A DNA stretch of 8,322 nt, from positions 1 to 8,322 of the forward strand of contig JADGPH010000161.1 in NCBI GenBank assembly GCA_017882555.1, written 5' to 3'. Shown piece after piece: positions 1-6,780 of the stretch (position 1 is its first letter; the number at the start of each line of letters is the position of its first letter). Position numbers and translations under genes: made by a program. The notes below the pieces were generated by a model. It saw nothing but the letters and a program-made list of their open reading frames with translations. It did no database searches and was not told the origin of the DNA. This DNA comes from Thermoleophilia bacterium (GTDB lineage Bacteria; Actinomycetota; Thermoleophilia; Miltoncostaeales; Miltoncostaeaceae).

Positions 1-2261
1 ACCCCGTGGCGAACACCGCCGCAAGCTCGGACGGCACCGTTGCATACGGAGGGGGGATCGCCGGACTCGGTGTCATCACCGGTCCGCCCAAGGTCTACCT
101 GGTCTTCTGGGGATCCCAGTGGGGCACCCCCGGCACGAAGAGCGTCCAGGGCAAGGGCAGCTATACCTCGTTTAGCGGCGATCCTGCCGGTGTTGCGCCC
201 GACACGGAAGCTTTCTTCTCCGGCCTCGGGACCGGGAGCGACGGCTGGAGCGCGGTCATGACCCAGTACTGCCAGTCCAATGTCACGGTCACCGTCGGAC
301 TCGGCGCGAGCACATGTCCGGCAGGCGCAACCCACATCGTCGATCCCACGGGTGGGGCCTTGGCCGGCGTCTGGGAGGACACCAGCGGCGCAGCCCCAAC
401 AGCCGCAACCAAGAGCCAGCTCGCCCTAGAAGCCGAGACTGCGGCGGGCCATTTCGGTAACAGGACCGCGGGGTCGAACCTCAACGTCGAGTACATCATC
501 ATGTCGCCGACCCAGACACATCCCGACGGGTTCAACACACTGTCGTCCGGTGGATTCTGCGCCTGGCACGACTACAGCGCAGACACAGCGAACCTGATCA
601 ATGTGGCCCAACCGAATGGCACCGTTGCCTTCACCAACATGCCCTACGTTCCAGACGCCGGCATCAGCTGCGGGGCCAACGCCGTCAACTCCAGCGGCAC
701 CTCGGGCAGCCTTGATGGCGTCACGATCGTCGGTGGCCACGAATACGCCGAGTGGCTGACCGACCCGTACCCGGGCGGCGGATGGTACAACCAAACCCCG
801 GCCTCTCCCACCTACCAGTACGAGGACGCCGACGAATGCGCCTGGATCACCTCGGGGCAGGGCGCGATGAGCACCATCTCACTCGCCACGGGCGCATTCC
901 CCGTGCAATCGACCTGGAGCAACGCCGCTGGAGCGTGCGCGACCGCCGGCATCATGTTCACCGCGGCGCCGGGCAACCAGTCCAATCCCCTCGGGACCCC
1001 CATCACCGCCCTGGGCGTGACTGCCAGCGACCCCGTTCCCGGCCAAACGCTTACGTACGCGGCTTTGGGATTGCCTGCGGGTCTCGCAATCGATCCCACC
1101 ACGGCGATCGTTACCGGCACGCCGACTGGGGTAGTGGCCAATGCGACCGTCGCGGTCACGGCGACCGATGGGCTCGGCGCGACCGGGTCAACGAGCTTGA
1201 AGTGGACGATTACCCCAGGGCGACCCATGATCGCCACGTTGCCGACGGCGTCGGCGCTCACCTACGGGCAGCCGCTGCAAGCAGCGGCGCTCACCGGTGG
1301 CACGGCAACGCTCGGGGGCACCACGGTGGCGGGTGACTTTGGGTTTACGTCCGGCGCGACCGCCCCCGGGGCCGGTACCTCGCCGCAGAGCGTCACCTTC
1401 ACCCCCACTGACCGAGCCGACTACTCCAGCGTCACCGGAACGATCAACGTCACGGTCCACCAGGCCACGGTGTACGTGATCCCAAACCCGCAAGTGGTGA
1501 CCTTCGGCCAGGCCGAACCGAACGACACTTTCACCTTGCGCACCAACCCGGGCGCGCCCTCGAGCGCAGTCAGCGCACCCAAAGACGCCCACTACGTGGC
1601 GCCGATCTGCCGCGCCACCGCGTACGTCATCGGCTCGCGGACGCTCCCGTCACCCCTGGTCGTCGCGTGCTTCGGCGGCGCAGATCCCAACTATGTCTTT
1701 GACACCTCGGCGACCGCACAACTGACGGTAGCCAACGCGATCAACATCTCGGCCGCAAGCAGCGCCAGCACGCCACAGCGCGCGACCGCCAAGCTGACGG
1801 TCAGGGCGACCGATAGCGCCCAGACCCAAGCGCTGGTCTACAGCGCCGTAGGGCTTCCCGCGGGACTTACCATCAACTCCGTAACGGGCGTGATCAGCGG
1901 ACGCGTCTCCGGAGCGCCCGGCACCTACAGGGTCCGGATCACGGTCACCGACACCTCCGGTGCGCACACCACCAAGACAATTATCTGGCACGTGGAGAAT
2001 GATGTTGTGCTGATGCGCCCGAAGACCCAGGCCACACAGCCCAACCGTGTGGTCCGGCTTGGCATCAAGGCCCGCGACCTCCTCCCGCATCGCACCCTTC
2101 ACTACGCCGCGGTCGGTCTCCCGGCGGGCCTTTCGATCAACGCGAGAAATGGCCTGATCTCGGGCAGAACCGGGTACGTTGCGCGAGCCTACACCGTCAC
2201 CGTCGTGGTGACCGACTCCGCCGGAGCGAGGGCCCGCACGAGCTTTCGCTGGAGGGTGTAG
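1..2261 (+). CDS. Secreted EXORDIUM-like protein with MBG and putative-Ig domains (5' partial)
   Basis: Reading frame phase starts at base 3 and is open to the left edge. The GTG at 6 is probably an internal Val codon: the neighbouring paralog has about 85 residues, including a signal peptide, before the equivalent point, so that part should lie upstream of the window. Numbering from base 6, residues about 13-312 form the core domain, with FWGSQWG near the start, C185-A-W-H188-D-Y, HEYAE at 245-249 and E273-D-A-D276-E-C278. Six cysteines (89, 104, 185, 222, 278, 311) match the paralog and suggest disulfides in an exported protein. Then come a He_PIG-like domain (about 316-402, LPAGLAID and TGTPTG), two MBG/YGX-like domains (about 406-577, LTYGQPL and FTPTDRADYSS), and two more He_PIG-like domains (577-662, 663-751). 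No sortase motif or C-terminal membrane anchor is visible. The core resembles the plant EXORDIUM/Phi-1 family from memory; the biochemical role is unknown. Confidence 0.85.
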   Translation, partial: PVANTAASSDGTVAYGGGIAGLGVITGPPKVYLVFWGSQWGTPGTKSVQGKGSYTSFSGDPAGVAPDTEAFFSGLGTGSDGWSAVMTQYCQSNVTVTVGLGASTCPAGATHIVDPTGGALAGVWEDTSGAAPTAATKSQLALEAETAAGHFGNRTAGSNLNVEYIIMSPTQTHPDGFNTLSSGGFCAWHDYSADTANLINVAQPNGTVAFTNMPYVPDAGISCGANAVNSSGTSGSLDGVTIVGGHEYAEWLTDPYPGGGWYNQTPASPTYQYEDADECAWITSGQGAMSTISLATGAFPVQSTWSNAAGACATAGIMFTAAPGNQSNPLGTPITALGVTASDPVPGQTLTYAALGLPAGLAIDPTTAIVTGTPTGVVANATVAVTATDGLGATGSTSLKWTITPGRPMIATLPTASALTYGQPLQAAALTGGTATLGGTTVAGDFGFTSGATAPGAGTSPQSVTFTPTDRADYSSVTGTINVTVHQATVYVIPNPQVVTFGQAEPNDTFTLRTNPGAPSSAVSAPKDAHYVAPICRATAYVIGSRTLPSPLVVACFGGADPNYVFDTSATAQLTVANAINISAASSASTPQRATAKLTVRATDSAQTQALVYSAVGLPAGLTINSVTGVISGRVSGAPGTYRVRITVTDTSGAHTTKTIIWHVENDVVLMRPKTQATQPNRVVRLGIKARDLLPHRTLHYAAVGLPAGLSINARNGLISGRTGYVARAYTVTVVVTDSAGARARTSFRWRV

Positions 2262-2325
2262 CCCCCCACCACGCCCATGCGCGCCTCGGTGCACGAGGGA
2301 TCGGCGGGATGCCAGCCTTTGCGCC

Positions 2326-2343
2326 GGGTCGTCTGACCGACCC
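2326..2343 (+). terminator. GC-rich hairpin after the first secreted gene
   Basis: GGGTCG (2326-2331) pairs with CGACCC (2338-2343) around a 6-base TCTGAC loop, 64 bases after the TAG stop. There is no T-run behind it, only a C-run, so it is at best a U-less terminator or an mRNA 3' stabiliser. A smaller CCTCG/CGAGG hairpin sits at 2284-2298. Confidence 0.3.
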
Positions 2344-2592
2344 CCAATGGCACCCCAACGGCGGCACCGCCACTCCCTTTTCGGCGGTCTCTCAAGTTCC
2401 GGTGGCAGAGCGTTAAGGCTCGTGCCGGCAACGCCGATGAGCTGGGTGACGGGCACTCCAGACACACCCTCCGGGGCGGCGCCGGCTCGTTGAACAACCT
2501 TCCGATCTGGCCGCGAGTACTCCACGGGGCACGGCGAGCGGGAGACCTGCTGACTTTGCCCGGTCCGGCTGATCGCCGCCCCCGGGCGCTGC

Positions 2593-2598
2593 AAAAGG
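2593..2598 (+). promoter_or_regulatory. Ribosome binding site of the second secreted gene
   Basis: AAAAGG lies 7 bases before the GTG at 2606. This is a usable Shine-Dalgarno sequence at normal spacing. It supports GTG as the start, and the encoded protein then begins with a proper signal peptide. Confidence 0.6.
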
Positions 2599-2605
2599 CA
2601 ACGTC

Positions 2606-4333
2606 GTGTCGCACCCCAGGCCCGCCTCCACGCACCGTCGTTTGCGCGTCGCCGTCGCCACATCGATTCTCGCCGTCGGCCTCGCGGCAGCCCCCGGCGT
2701 GGTCATGGCACAGGGTGCGCCGGTCTCCGGCGTGCTGGGCGTGCACCGAGGCATCATGCCGACCCGGCAGGTGGCCGCCGTGCAGTATGCCGGGGAGACG
2801 CGCGGCGGCAGCGGTGCCAGTGGAGCCAGCAGCTCGGGCGGGGCCACCCCACCGCCGCAGTTGTCGTATCAGGGCGGGCTTGCGGGCGCCGGCGTGACCT
2901 CCGGTGCGCCGCAGGTCTACGTCGTTCTGTGGGGCACCCAATGGGGTACGCAGGGCGTGACCAAGGTCAATGGCGCAAGCTACCCCACCTTCAGCGGAGA
3001 CCCCGCCGGAGTGGCCCCGAATCTCGAAGCATTCTACGCGGGTCTCGGCACGAACGGCGAGACCTGGAGCGGTGTCATGACCGAGTATTGCCAGTCCAGT
3101 GCGATCGTCACCGTGGCGACCGGTGCGACCTCGTGTCCGGTCAACGCCGCCCACGTCGGCTATCCGGCCGGAGGGGCACTCGCGGGCGTTTGGGAAGACA
3201 CAAGCGGTGCGGCGCCTGGAGCGGCGACCCAAGCGCAACTTGCCCAAGAAGCCGAAGATGCGGCGACACACTTTGGTCGAACCACGCCAGCCGCAAATCG
3301 CAACGTCCAGTACGTAATCGTCTCACCGACGAGGACGAACCCGAACGGCTTCAACACGCCCAGCGGTGGATTCTGCGCCTGGCACGACTACTCCACCGAC
3401 AGCCTTGGCAACGTCAATGCGGTCAGCGGCGCGCTCGCGTTCACAAACTTGCCCTACATCCCCGATGCCGGGTATTCCTGCGGGGCGAACTACGTCAACC
3501 CTGGTTCCCGCGGCGCCCTCGATGGTGTGACGGTAATCGCCAGCCACGAATACGCCGAGACCCTGACCGATCAGTATCTGGGATACGGCTGGTACAACAG
3601 CACCTACGGTGAAGCGGCCGACATCTGTGCATGGGCACCGCTGGATGCGAACGGTGGCACGAACCTCGCTCTCGCGACGGGCACCTTCCCGGTGCAGGGG
3701 GTCTACGCGAACGATGCCAACGGCGGTGCGGGCGGCTGCGCACTCTCGCACACGATCATCTCCGACCATCTCATCTCCCTCACCAACCCCGGTCACCAGA
3801 CGAGCACGCTGGCAACACCCGTGCGACCCGTCGTCATTCGGGCCAGCGATCGCTTCCCCATGGCGGCAGCAACGAGTGGGATCAGCCTGGCAGCGGTGCC
3901 GACCCTCCGGTATCGCGCCCAGGGCCTGCCGACAGGACTCGTGATCAATCCGACGACCGGTGTGATCTCCGGCGCACCGCGGCACGCCGTGTCCGGAGCG
4001 ATCGTGACGATCACCGCCGTCGACGCCAGTGGCAACAGTGGCCTCACGCGATTTGTCTGGAGCGTTCACAACTCCATCACGATCCGGCATCTAACCACCC
4101 GGAGGTCGATCCGACACGCGCGCGCCAGGCTCAGGATCCGCGTCACCGACACGCACGCACACGCCCGGCTGGTCTACGCAGCGCACGGCCTTCCCCGCGG
4201 ACTGCGCATCAACCGCCACACCGGGCTGATCGCCGGGATGGCTGCGCACGTGGGGATGTACCGGGTCGTCGTCACGGTCACCGACTCGCTCGGGGCTCGT
4301 TCGAGCACCATCTTCGCATGGCAGGTGCGCTAG
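2606..4333 (+). CDS. Secreted EXORDIUM-like protein with two putative-Ig domains
   Basis: Complete 575-residue protein with a GTG start. Residues 1-35 form a signal peptide: basic HRRLR, hydrophobic core VAVATSILAVGLAA, and likely cleavage after VMA-35. A Gly/Ser/Pro-rich linker (about 60-85) leads into the core domain (about 86-382). That domain shows LWGTQWG, C257-A-W-H260-D-Y, HEYAE at 314-318 and E336-A-A-D339-I-C341. Cysteines 162, 177, 257, 292, 341 and 378 match the upstream paralog one for one. In the plant EXORDIUM/Phi-1 family I recall a comparable HELAE...EIADLC arrangement, so a distant relationship is likely; no enzymatic activity is established there. Two He_PIG-like domains follow (about 386-486, 487-575). 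The last is strikingly rich in Arg and His. Compared with the upstream copy it lacks the MBG-like pair. It carries no LPXTG or membrane anchor, so it is probably released or held non-covalently at the surface. Confidence 0.88.
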   Translation: MSHPRPASTHRRLRVAVATSILAVGLAAAPGVVMAQGAPVSGVLGVHRGIMPTRQVAAVQYAGETRGGSGASGASSSGGATPPPQLSYQGGLAGAGVTSGAPQVYVVLWGTQWGTQGVTKVNGASYPTFSGDPAGVAPNLEAFYAGLGTNGETWSGVMTEYCQSSAIVTVATGATSCPVNAAHVGYPAGGALAGVWEDTSGAAPGAATQAQLAQEAEDAATHFGRTTPAANRNVQYVIVSPTRTNPNGFNTPSGGFCAWHDYSTDSLGNVNAVSGALAFTNLPYIPDAGYSCGANYVNPGSRGALDGVTVIASHEYAETLTDQYLGYGWYNSTYGEAADICAWAPLDANGGTNLALATGTFPVQGVYANDANGGAGGCALSHTIISDHLISLTNPGHQTSTLATPVRPVVIRASDRFPMAAATSGISLAAVPTLRYRAQGLPTGLVINPTTGVISGAPRHAVSGAIVTITAVDASGNSGLTRFVWSVHNSITIRHLTTRRSIRHARARLRIRVTDTHAHARLVYAAHGLPRGLRINRHTGLIAGMAAHVGMYRVVVTVTDSLGARSSTIFAWQVR

Positions 4334-4335
4334 CG

Positions 4336-4365
4336 CTGGCGCGCCATCCTGTCGGCGCACGCCAG
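4336..4365 (+). terminator. Strong hairpin just after the second secreted gene
   Basis: CTGGC-GCGCC (4336-4345) pairs with GGCGC (4354-4358) and GCCAG (4361-4365) around an 8-base ATCCTGTC loop. This gives ten base pairs with a 2-base bulge, starting 2 bases after the stop codon. There is no T-tract, as is common for such hairpins in high-GC bacteria. It may end the transcript of the secreted gene and separate it from the amidase. Confidence 0.45.
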
Positions 4366-4500
4366 GCCGCCCGTGCGCCGCGGCCCGATCAGCGCGGCAC
4401 CGACGCGGGCGCCCGGAGCCACACCTTCTGACGAGAGTGGATCCGTTGGTCGCGATGGCGTCCCCCGACGCGACCAAGATTCCTGCGCCGTCCCTCGGCG

Positions 4501-5361
4501 ATGAGACACTTCAACCCCATGGACCCCAGGCACCCCATCGGCGCATCGCTTCGTCGACGACCCCGATCCGGACGTCGTCCCGCGTCGGAGGCCGGTGTGA
4601 TGGTGGTGGTCATCTCGAGCGCCCTTGTCGCGCTCGCCGCGACACCTCCTGCCCCGAGCCCCCCGCCGAGTGCGCGACCGGTCGTCTACATCCAGGCGGG
4701 CCACCAAGCTCCCATGGAGCCGGGGTATCGTGCCCAGACCGGGGCCACAGGTGGACCGTTCGGCACCGAAGAACGCTTCAACGTCCGGGTGTCCGCCGCG
4801 GTCGAGGCCGATCTGCGCTCGGCCGGGGTTGATGCGATCCACACACCCGGAAAGGTCAGCCCGTACCGGGCCCCAGGCGCGGCCTTTGTCAGCATTCATT
4901 TTGACCAGGCGCATGGTGCCGCGAGTATCGGGTATGCGGTCTACGACCCACCGAAGAACCACAACTACTACTACCACGGCCAAGGCGCCGGGAGCCCGAG
5001 CTCGGTCCGATATCCCGACTCGGCACCACAGCGACCCGCGACGAAGGTGACAGCCGCCGTGATGGCGCAGTCCCATGCCCTCGCCGACGCCATGTCGGGT
5101 CGTTTTCGCGTGATATTTGCACCCGGAAATGGCGCGCACAGTCGGTTCCTCGGCGTCCAGCACGGGGCCAACGGCAATCTCCGGATGCAGTTCTACTATG
5201 GCTATCGACGCACCAACACGGCCGCGCGCGTCATCATCGAGTGTGGCACCGCAGGAGCCGATAACCGCTTTCTGGCCCACGTCGACCTGATTGCCGGCGC
5301 AATCGCAAGCGGCATCATCGACTACCTACGCGCGACGCACCAACTGCCACCCCCCGCATGA
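4501..5361 (+). CDS. Exported N-acetylmuramoyl-L-alanine amidase (Amidase_3 fold)
   Basis: Predicted zinc amidase that cuts the bond between N-acetylmuramic acid and L-alanine of the stem peptide, outside the membrane. Residues 1-60 give a long basic n-region (RRRPRSGRR), a hydrophobic stretch VMVVVISSALVALAA (33-47) and a Pro/Ser-rich linker. The catalytic domain (61-280) has the family marks in order: YIQAGH with H68, FGTEERFN with E90, VSIHFD with H133 as zinc ligands, and IIECGTAGADNRFL with E247 as catalytic glutamate. Residues 150-185 form an insert rich in Tyr, His and Gly (NHNYYYHG). No SH3, SPOR, LysM or peptidoglycan-binding repeat is present. Start: ATG 4501 is the most upstream in frame and gives a normal basic n-region but has no Shine-Dalgarno. 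GGAGG at 4587-4591 sits 5 bases before GTG 4597 and 8 before ATG 4600, which are also in frame. The family call is secure; start and regulation are not. Confidence 0.85.
   Translation: MRHFNPMDPRHPIGASLRRRPRSGRRPASEAGVMVVVISSALVALAATPPAPSPPPSARPVVYIQAGHQAPMEPGYRAQTGATGGPFGTEERFNVRVSAAVEADLRSAGVDAIHTPGKVSPYRAPGAAFVSIHFDQAHGAASIGYAVYDPPKNHNYYYHGQGAGSPSSVRYPDSAPQRPATKVTAAVMAQSHALADAMSGRFRVIFAPGNGAHSRFLGVQHGANGNLRMQFYYGYRRTNTAARVIIECGTAGADNRFLAHVDLIAGAIASGIIDYLRATHQLPPPA
4587..4591 (+). promoter_or_regulatory. GGAGG Shine-Dalgarno inside the amidase frame, alternative start signal
   Basis: Perfect GGAGG with 5 bases to an in-frame GTG (4597) and 8 bases to an in-frame ATG (4600). Using it would remove the first 32-33 residues and leave a hydrophobic segment with no basic n-region. 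It may be the real translation signal, a second start giving a shorter isoform, or chance. Confidence 0.35.
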
Positions 5362-5412
5362 CTGGATCGACGGTGTGGCACATCCCGCCCAAAGCCCCGG
5401 GAGCCATCCTGT

Positions 5413-5442
5413 TATCGTTGCCCGCGTCGATCTGAGGTGCTG
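5413..5442 (+). promoter_or_regulatory. Leader of the first membrane gene: TANNNT, GTTGCC and AGGT
   Basis: TATCGT (5413-5418) fits the actinobacterial -10 form TANNNT, and GTTGCC follows from 5417. AGGT (5435-5438) is the Shine-Dalgarno, 4 bases before ATG 5443. The same elements at the same spacing precede the second membrane gene. No clear -35 box was found. Confidence 0.45.
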
Positions 5443-6702
5443 ATGCCAGGCACGCCCCATGATGGCGCCCCGGCGCACGATCCACAGACTGCCAACGACG
5501 TGCGCCCACCGCTGTGGTTCGCTCCCGCCAGCGCCGGACTCGTGCTCGCGATCGGGGTCCTGGTCGGCTTGCGGGGATTCAGTGAGACGATTCTGGCGTG
5601 GGGGCGGCCGTTTTGGCAGGTCACCTATCGCAGCGGGCTGATTCGGCGCGGACTTGTGGGCTCAATCTTCCAGGGCCTCTACAGCGGGTTGCCGTCGAGC
5701 ACGCAAACGATGCTGATCATCCAAATCTCGCTGCTGGTGGTCCTCGCCCTCCTGGCGGGATTTGCGACGTGGCTGGCGATCCTGGTCGCCGGCGCGCCGA
5801 CCCGATCGCACGCCCTCCGATTGACTCTGCTCTCGCTGCCGATCATTGGCTCGGCGCTGTTTCCGATGCTGGTCTTCACCGTCGGGTACCTCGACGGGAT
5901 CCTGTTGTTGTTTGCGTTCTCATGCACGGTGCTGTTGGCCCGAGGACATCTGTGGCCTGCGGTCTGCCTCGCGAGCGTCGCACCCTTTGTCCATGAGCTG
6001 TTCCTGTGCCTCTGGATACCGATTGCGATCTTCGGATACTCGGCCCTGCTGCGTCGGGGCGGGACCCGCACACGGCGCATATTGTTGCCGGCACTGCTCG
6101 TCCCGTTTGTCTCGTCGGCGGTCGTGGTCCTGTTCTCTTCACGAGCGGCAACCGGCCGCGAGCTCGCCCTGCGCGTGACCGGGACAACGAACTTCAGAGC
6201 CAAGCTGTTGCGTGAAGAGTTCGGCCAGAGCATCGGCTTTGCACTGCGCCGCATGGAACCCCTCCACAGCCGCTATTGGTGGCCAACCGAGGTGGCGGCA
6301 TTGGGGTACTACTGCTGGCCCGCCATTCTCGCCGCAGTGCTCTACATGTTCTGGCGCTGGGAAGTCCTGGACCGCTTGGCCAAGGCGGCACTGGTGTTGG
6401 CAATCCTCAGCCCATGGGCGAGCCTGATGGTCGCCTGGGACCTGTCACGTCTGATTCTGCTCGCAAACGCATTGGTCTTGATGGTCATCTTGGGACTCGA
6501 AACGGGTCTCATCGACGAGCCATTCGGTCAACTGCGCCACGCCACCGTCGGAGGCCTGTGTGCGGCGACGGGGTTCGCAGTCGCACTTCCGTTCATGTAC
6601 GTGTATTTCGATCGCGGCTACTACCTCAACAACGGCCCGCTGCGATGGACTCTCATGCCGCTCTTACGCCCCGTCTTGAACAGCTGGTTCCACTTGGTCT
6701 AG
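5443..6702 (+). CDS. Polytopic membrane protein of unknown function, copy 1
   Basis: 419-residue integral membrane protein with about ten hydrophobic segments (near 28-43, 90-113, 126-146, 150-167, 172-200, 213-232, 283-303, 311-333, 335-352, 367-388). I do not recognise a named family. Motifs shared with the next gene include WQVTYRSGLIRRGLVG (58-73), LPIIGS...GYLD (132-151), APFVHELF (180-187), RVTGTTNF (244-251), YWWPTE (278-283), AWDLSRL (331-337) and NNGP...LMPLLRP (396-410). Charged and polar residues next to membrane segments, mainly the Arg pair 68-69, D151, H184-E185 and D333, suggest an enzyme or transporter site rather than a passive anchor. A GT-C-like lipid-linked sugar transferase is one speculative option. 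An in-frame GTG lies at 5437, but ATG 5443 is preferred because it has AGGT at proper spacing and aligns gap-free with the start of the paralog. It begins 81 bases after the amidase stop. Confidence 0.85.
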   Translation: MPGTPHDGAPAHDPQTANDVRPPLWFAPASAGLVLAIGVLVGLRGFSETILAWGRPFWQVTYRSGLIRRGLVGSIFQGLYSGLPSSTQTMLIIQISLLVVLALLAGFATWLAILVAGAPTRSHALRLTLLSLPIIGSALFPMLVFTVGYLDGILLLFAFSCTVLLARGHLWPAVCLASVAPFVHELFLCLWIPIAIFGYSALLRRGGTRTRRILLPALLVPFVSSAVVVLFSSRAATGRELALRVTGTTNFRAKLLREEFGQSIGFALRRMEPLHSRYWWPTEVAALGYYCWPAILAAVLYMFWRWEVLDRLAKAALVLAILSPWASLMVAWDLSRLILLANALVLMVILGLETGLIDEPFGQLRHATVGGLCAATGFAVALPFMYVYFDRGYYLNNGPLRWTLMPLLRPVLNSWFHLV

Positions 6703-6750
6703 GCCGGCGGGCGGGCGCGCAACCCACAACTTGCCCAGAATCGGCCTTGG

Positions 6751-6780
6751 TAGGGTTGCCTTCCTCCACCCAAGGTAGTC
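6751..6780 (+). promoter_or_regulatory. Leader of the second membrane gene: TANNNT, GTTGCC and AGGT
   Basis: TAGGGT (6751-6756), GTTGCC (6755-6760) and AGGT (6773-6776) precede ATG 6781 at exactly the spacing seen before the first membrane gene. TTGCCC at 6731-6736 is a possible -35 box, but the gap to TAGGGT is only 14 bases, so the promoter call rests mainly on the conserved pair. Confidence 0.45.

Larger units (their letters stand above)
2262..2605. other. 344-base gene-free region between the two secreted paralogs
   Basis: No convincing coding sequence was found on either strand; the antisense frames running through it are continuations of frames opposite the flanking genes. It holds several GC-rich inverted repeats. 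One is a 5-bp hairpin at 2284-2298 and another a 6-bp hairpin at 2326-2343. A further 6-bp stem, ACCGCC/GGCGGT at 2366-2371 and 2383-2388, spans a CCCTTTT loop. An interrupted hairpin lies at 2399-2428, with GAGC-GTTAAG-GCTC at its tip. TTGAAC at 2490-2495 could serve as a -35 box, but no good -10 box stands 16-18 bases further on, so no promoter is called. The region did not match the riboswitch consensus sequences I could recall (cyclic di-GMP, cyclic di-AMP, cobalamin). It probably holds the terminator of the first gene and the promoter of the second. Confidence 0.5.

Noticed and set aside
6..8. GTG at base 6 as the start of the first gene
   Set aside because: The paralog has a signal peptide and linker of about 85 residues before this point, and the frame is open to the window edge, so this is almost certainly an internal codon.
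738..752. HEYAE as a classical HExxH zincin motif
   Set aside because: The fifth position is Glu, not His, in both paralogs, so a standard zinc protease assignment is not justified.
2262..2605. Known riboswitch in the gap between the secreted genes
   Set aside because: Compared by eye with the cyclic di-GMP, cyclic di-AMP and cobalamin consensus motifs I remember; the conserved core bases were absent.
1650..3271. Long minus-strand open frames (1650-2663 and 2189-3271) opposite the secreted genes
   Set aside because: They overlap each other and well-supported + strand genes, are rich in Arg/Gly/Ala without domain marks, and are expected in GC-rich coding DNA.
4330..5280. Minus-strand frame of 316 codons opposite the amidase
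   Set aside because: It covers a + strand gene with intact catalytic motifs, and its translation is low-complexity with no recognisable motif.
5437..5442. GTG at 5437 as the start of the first membrane gene
   Set aside because: ATG 5443 has better Shine-Dalgarno spacing and aligns residue for residue with the start of the paralog, including MP at positions 1-2.
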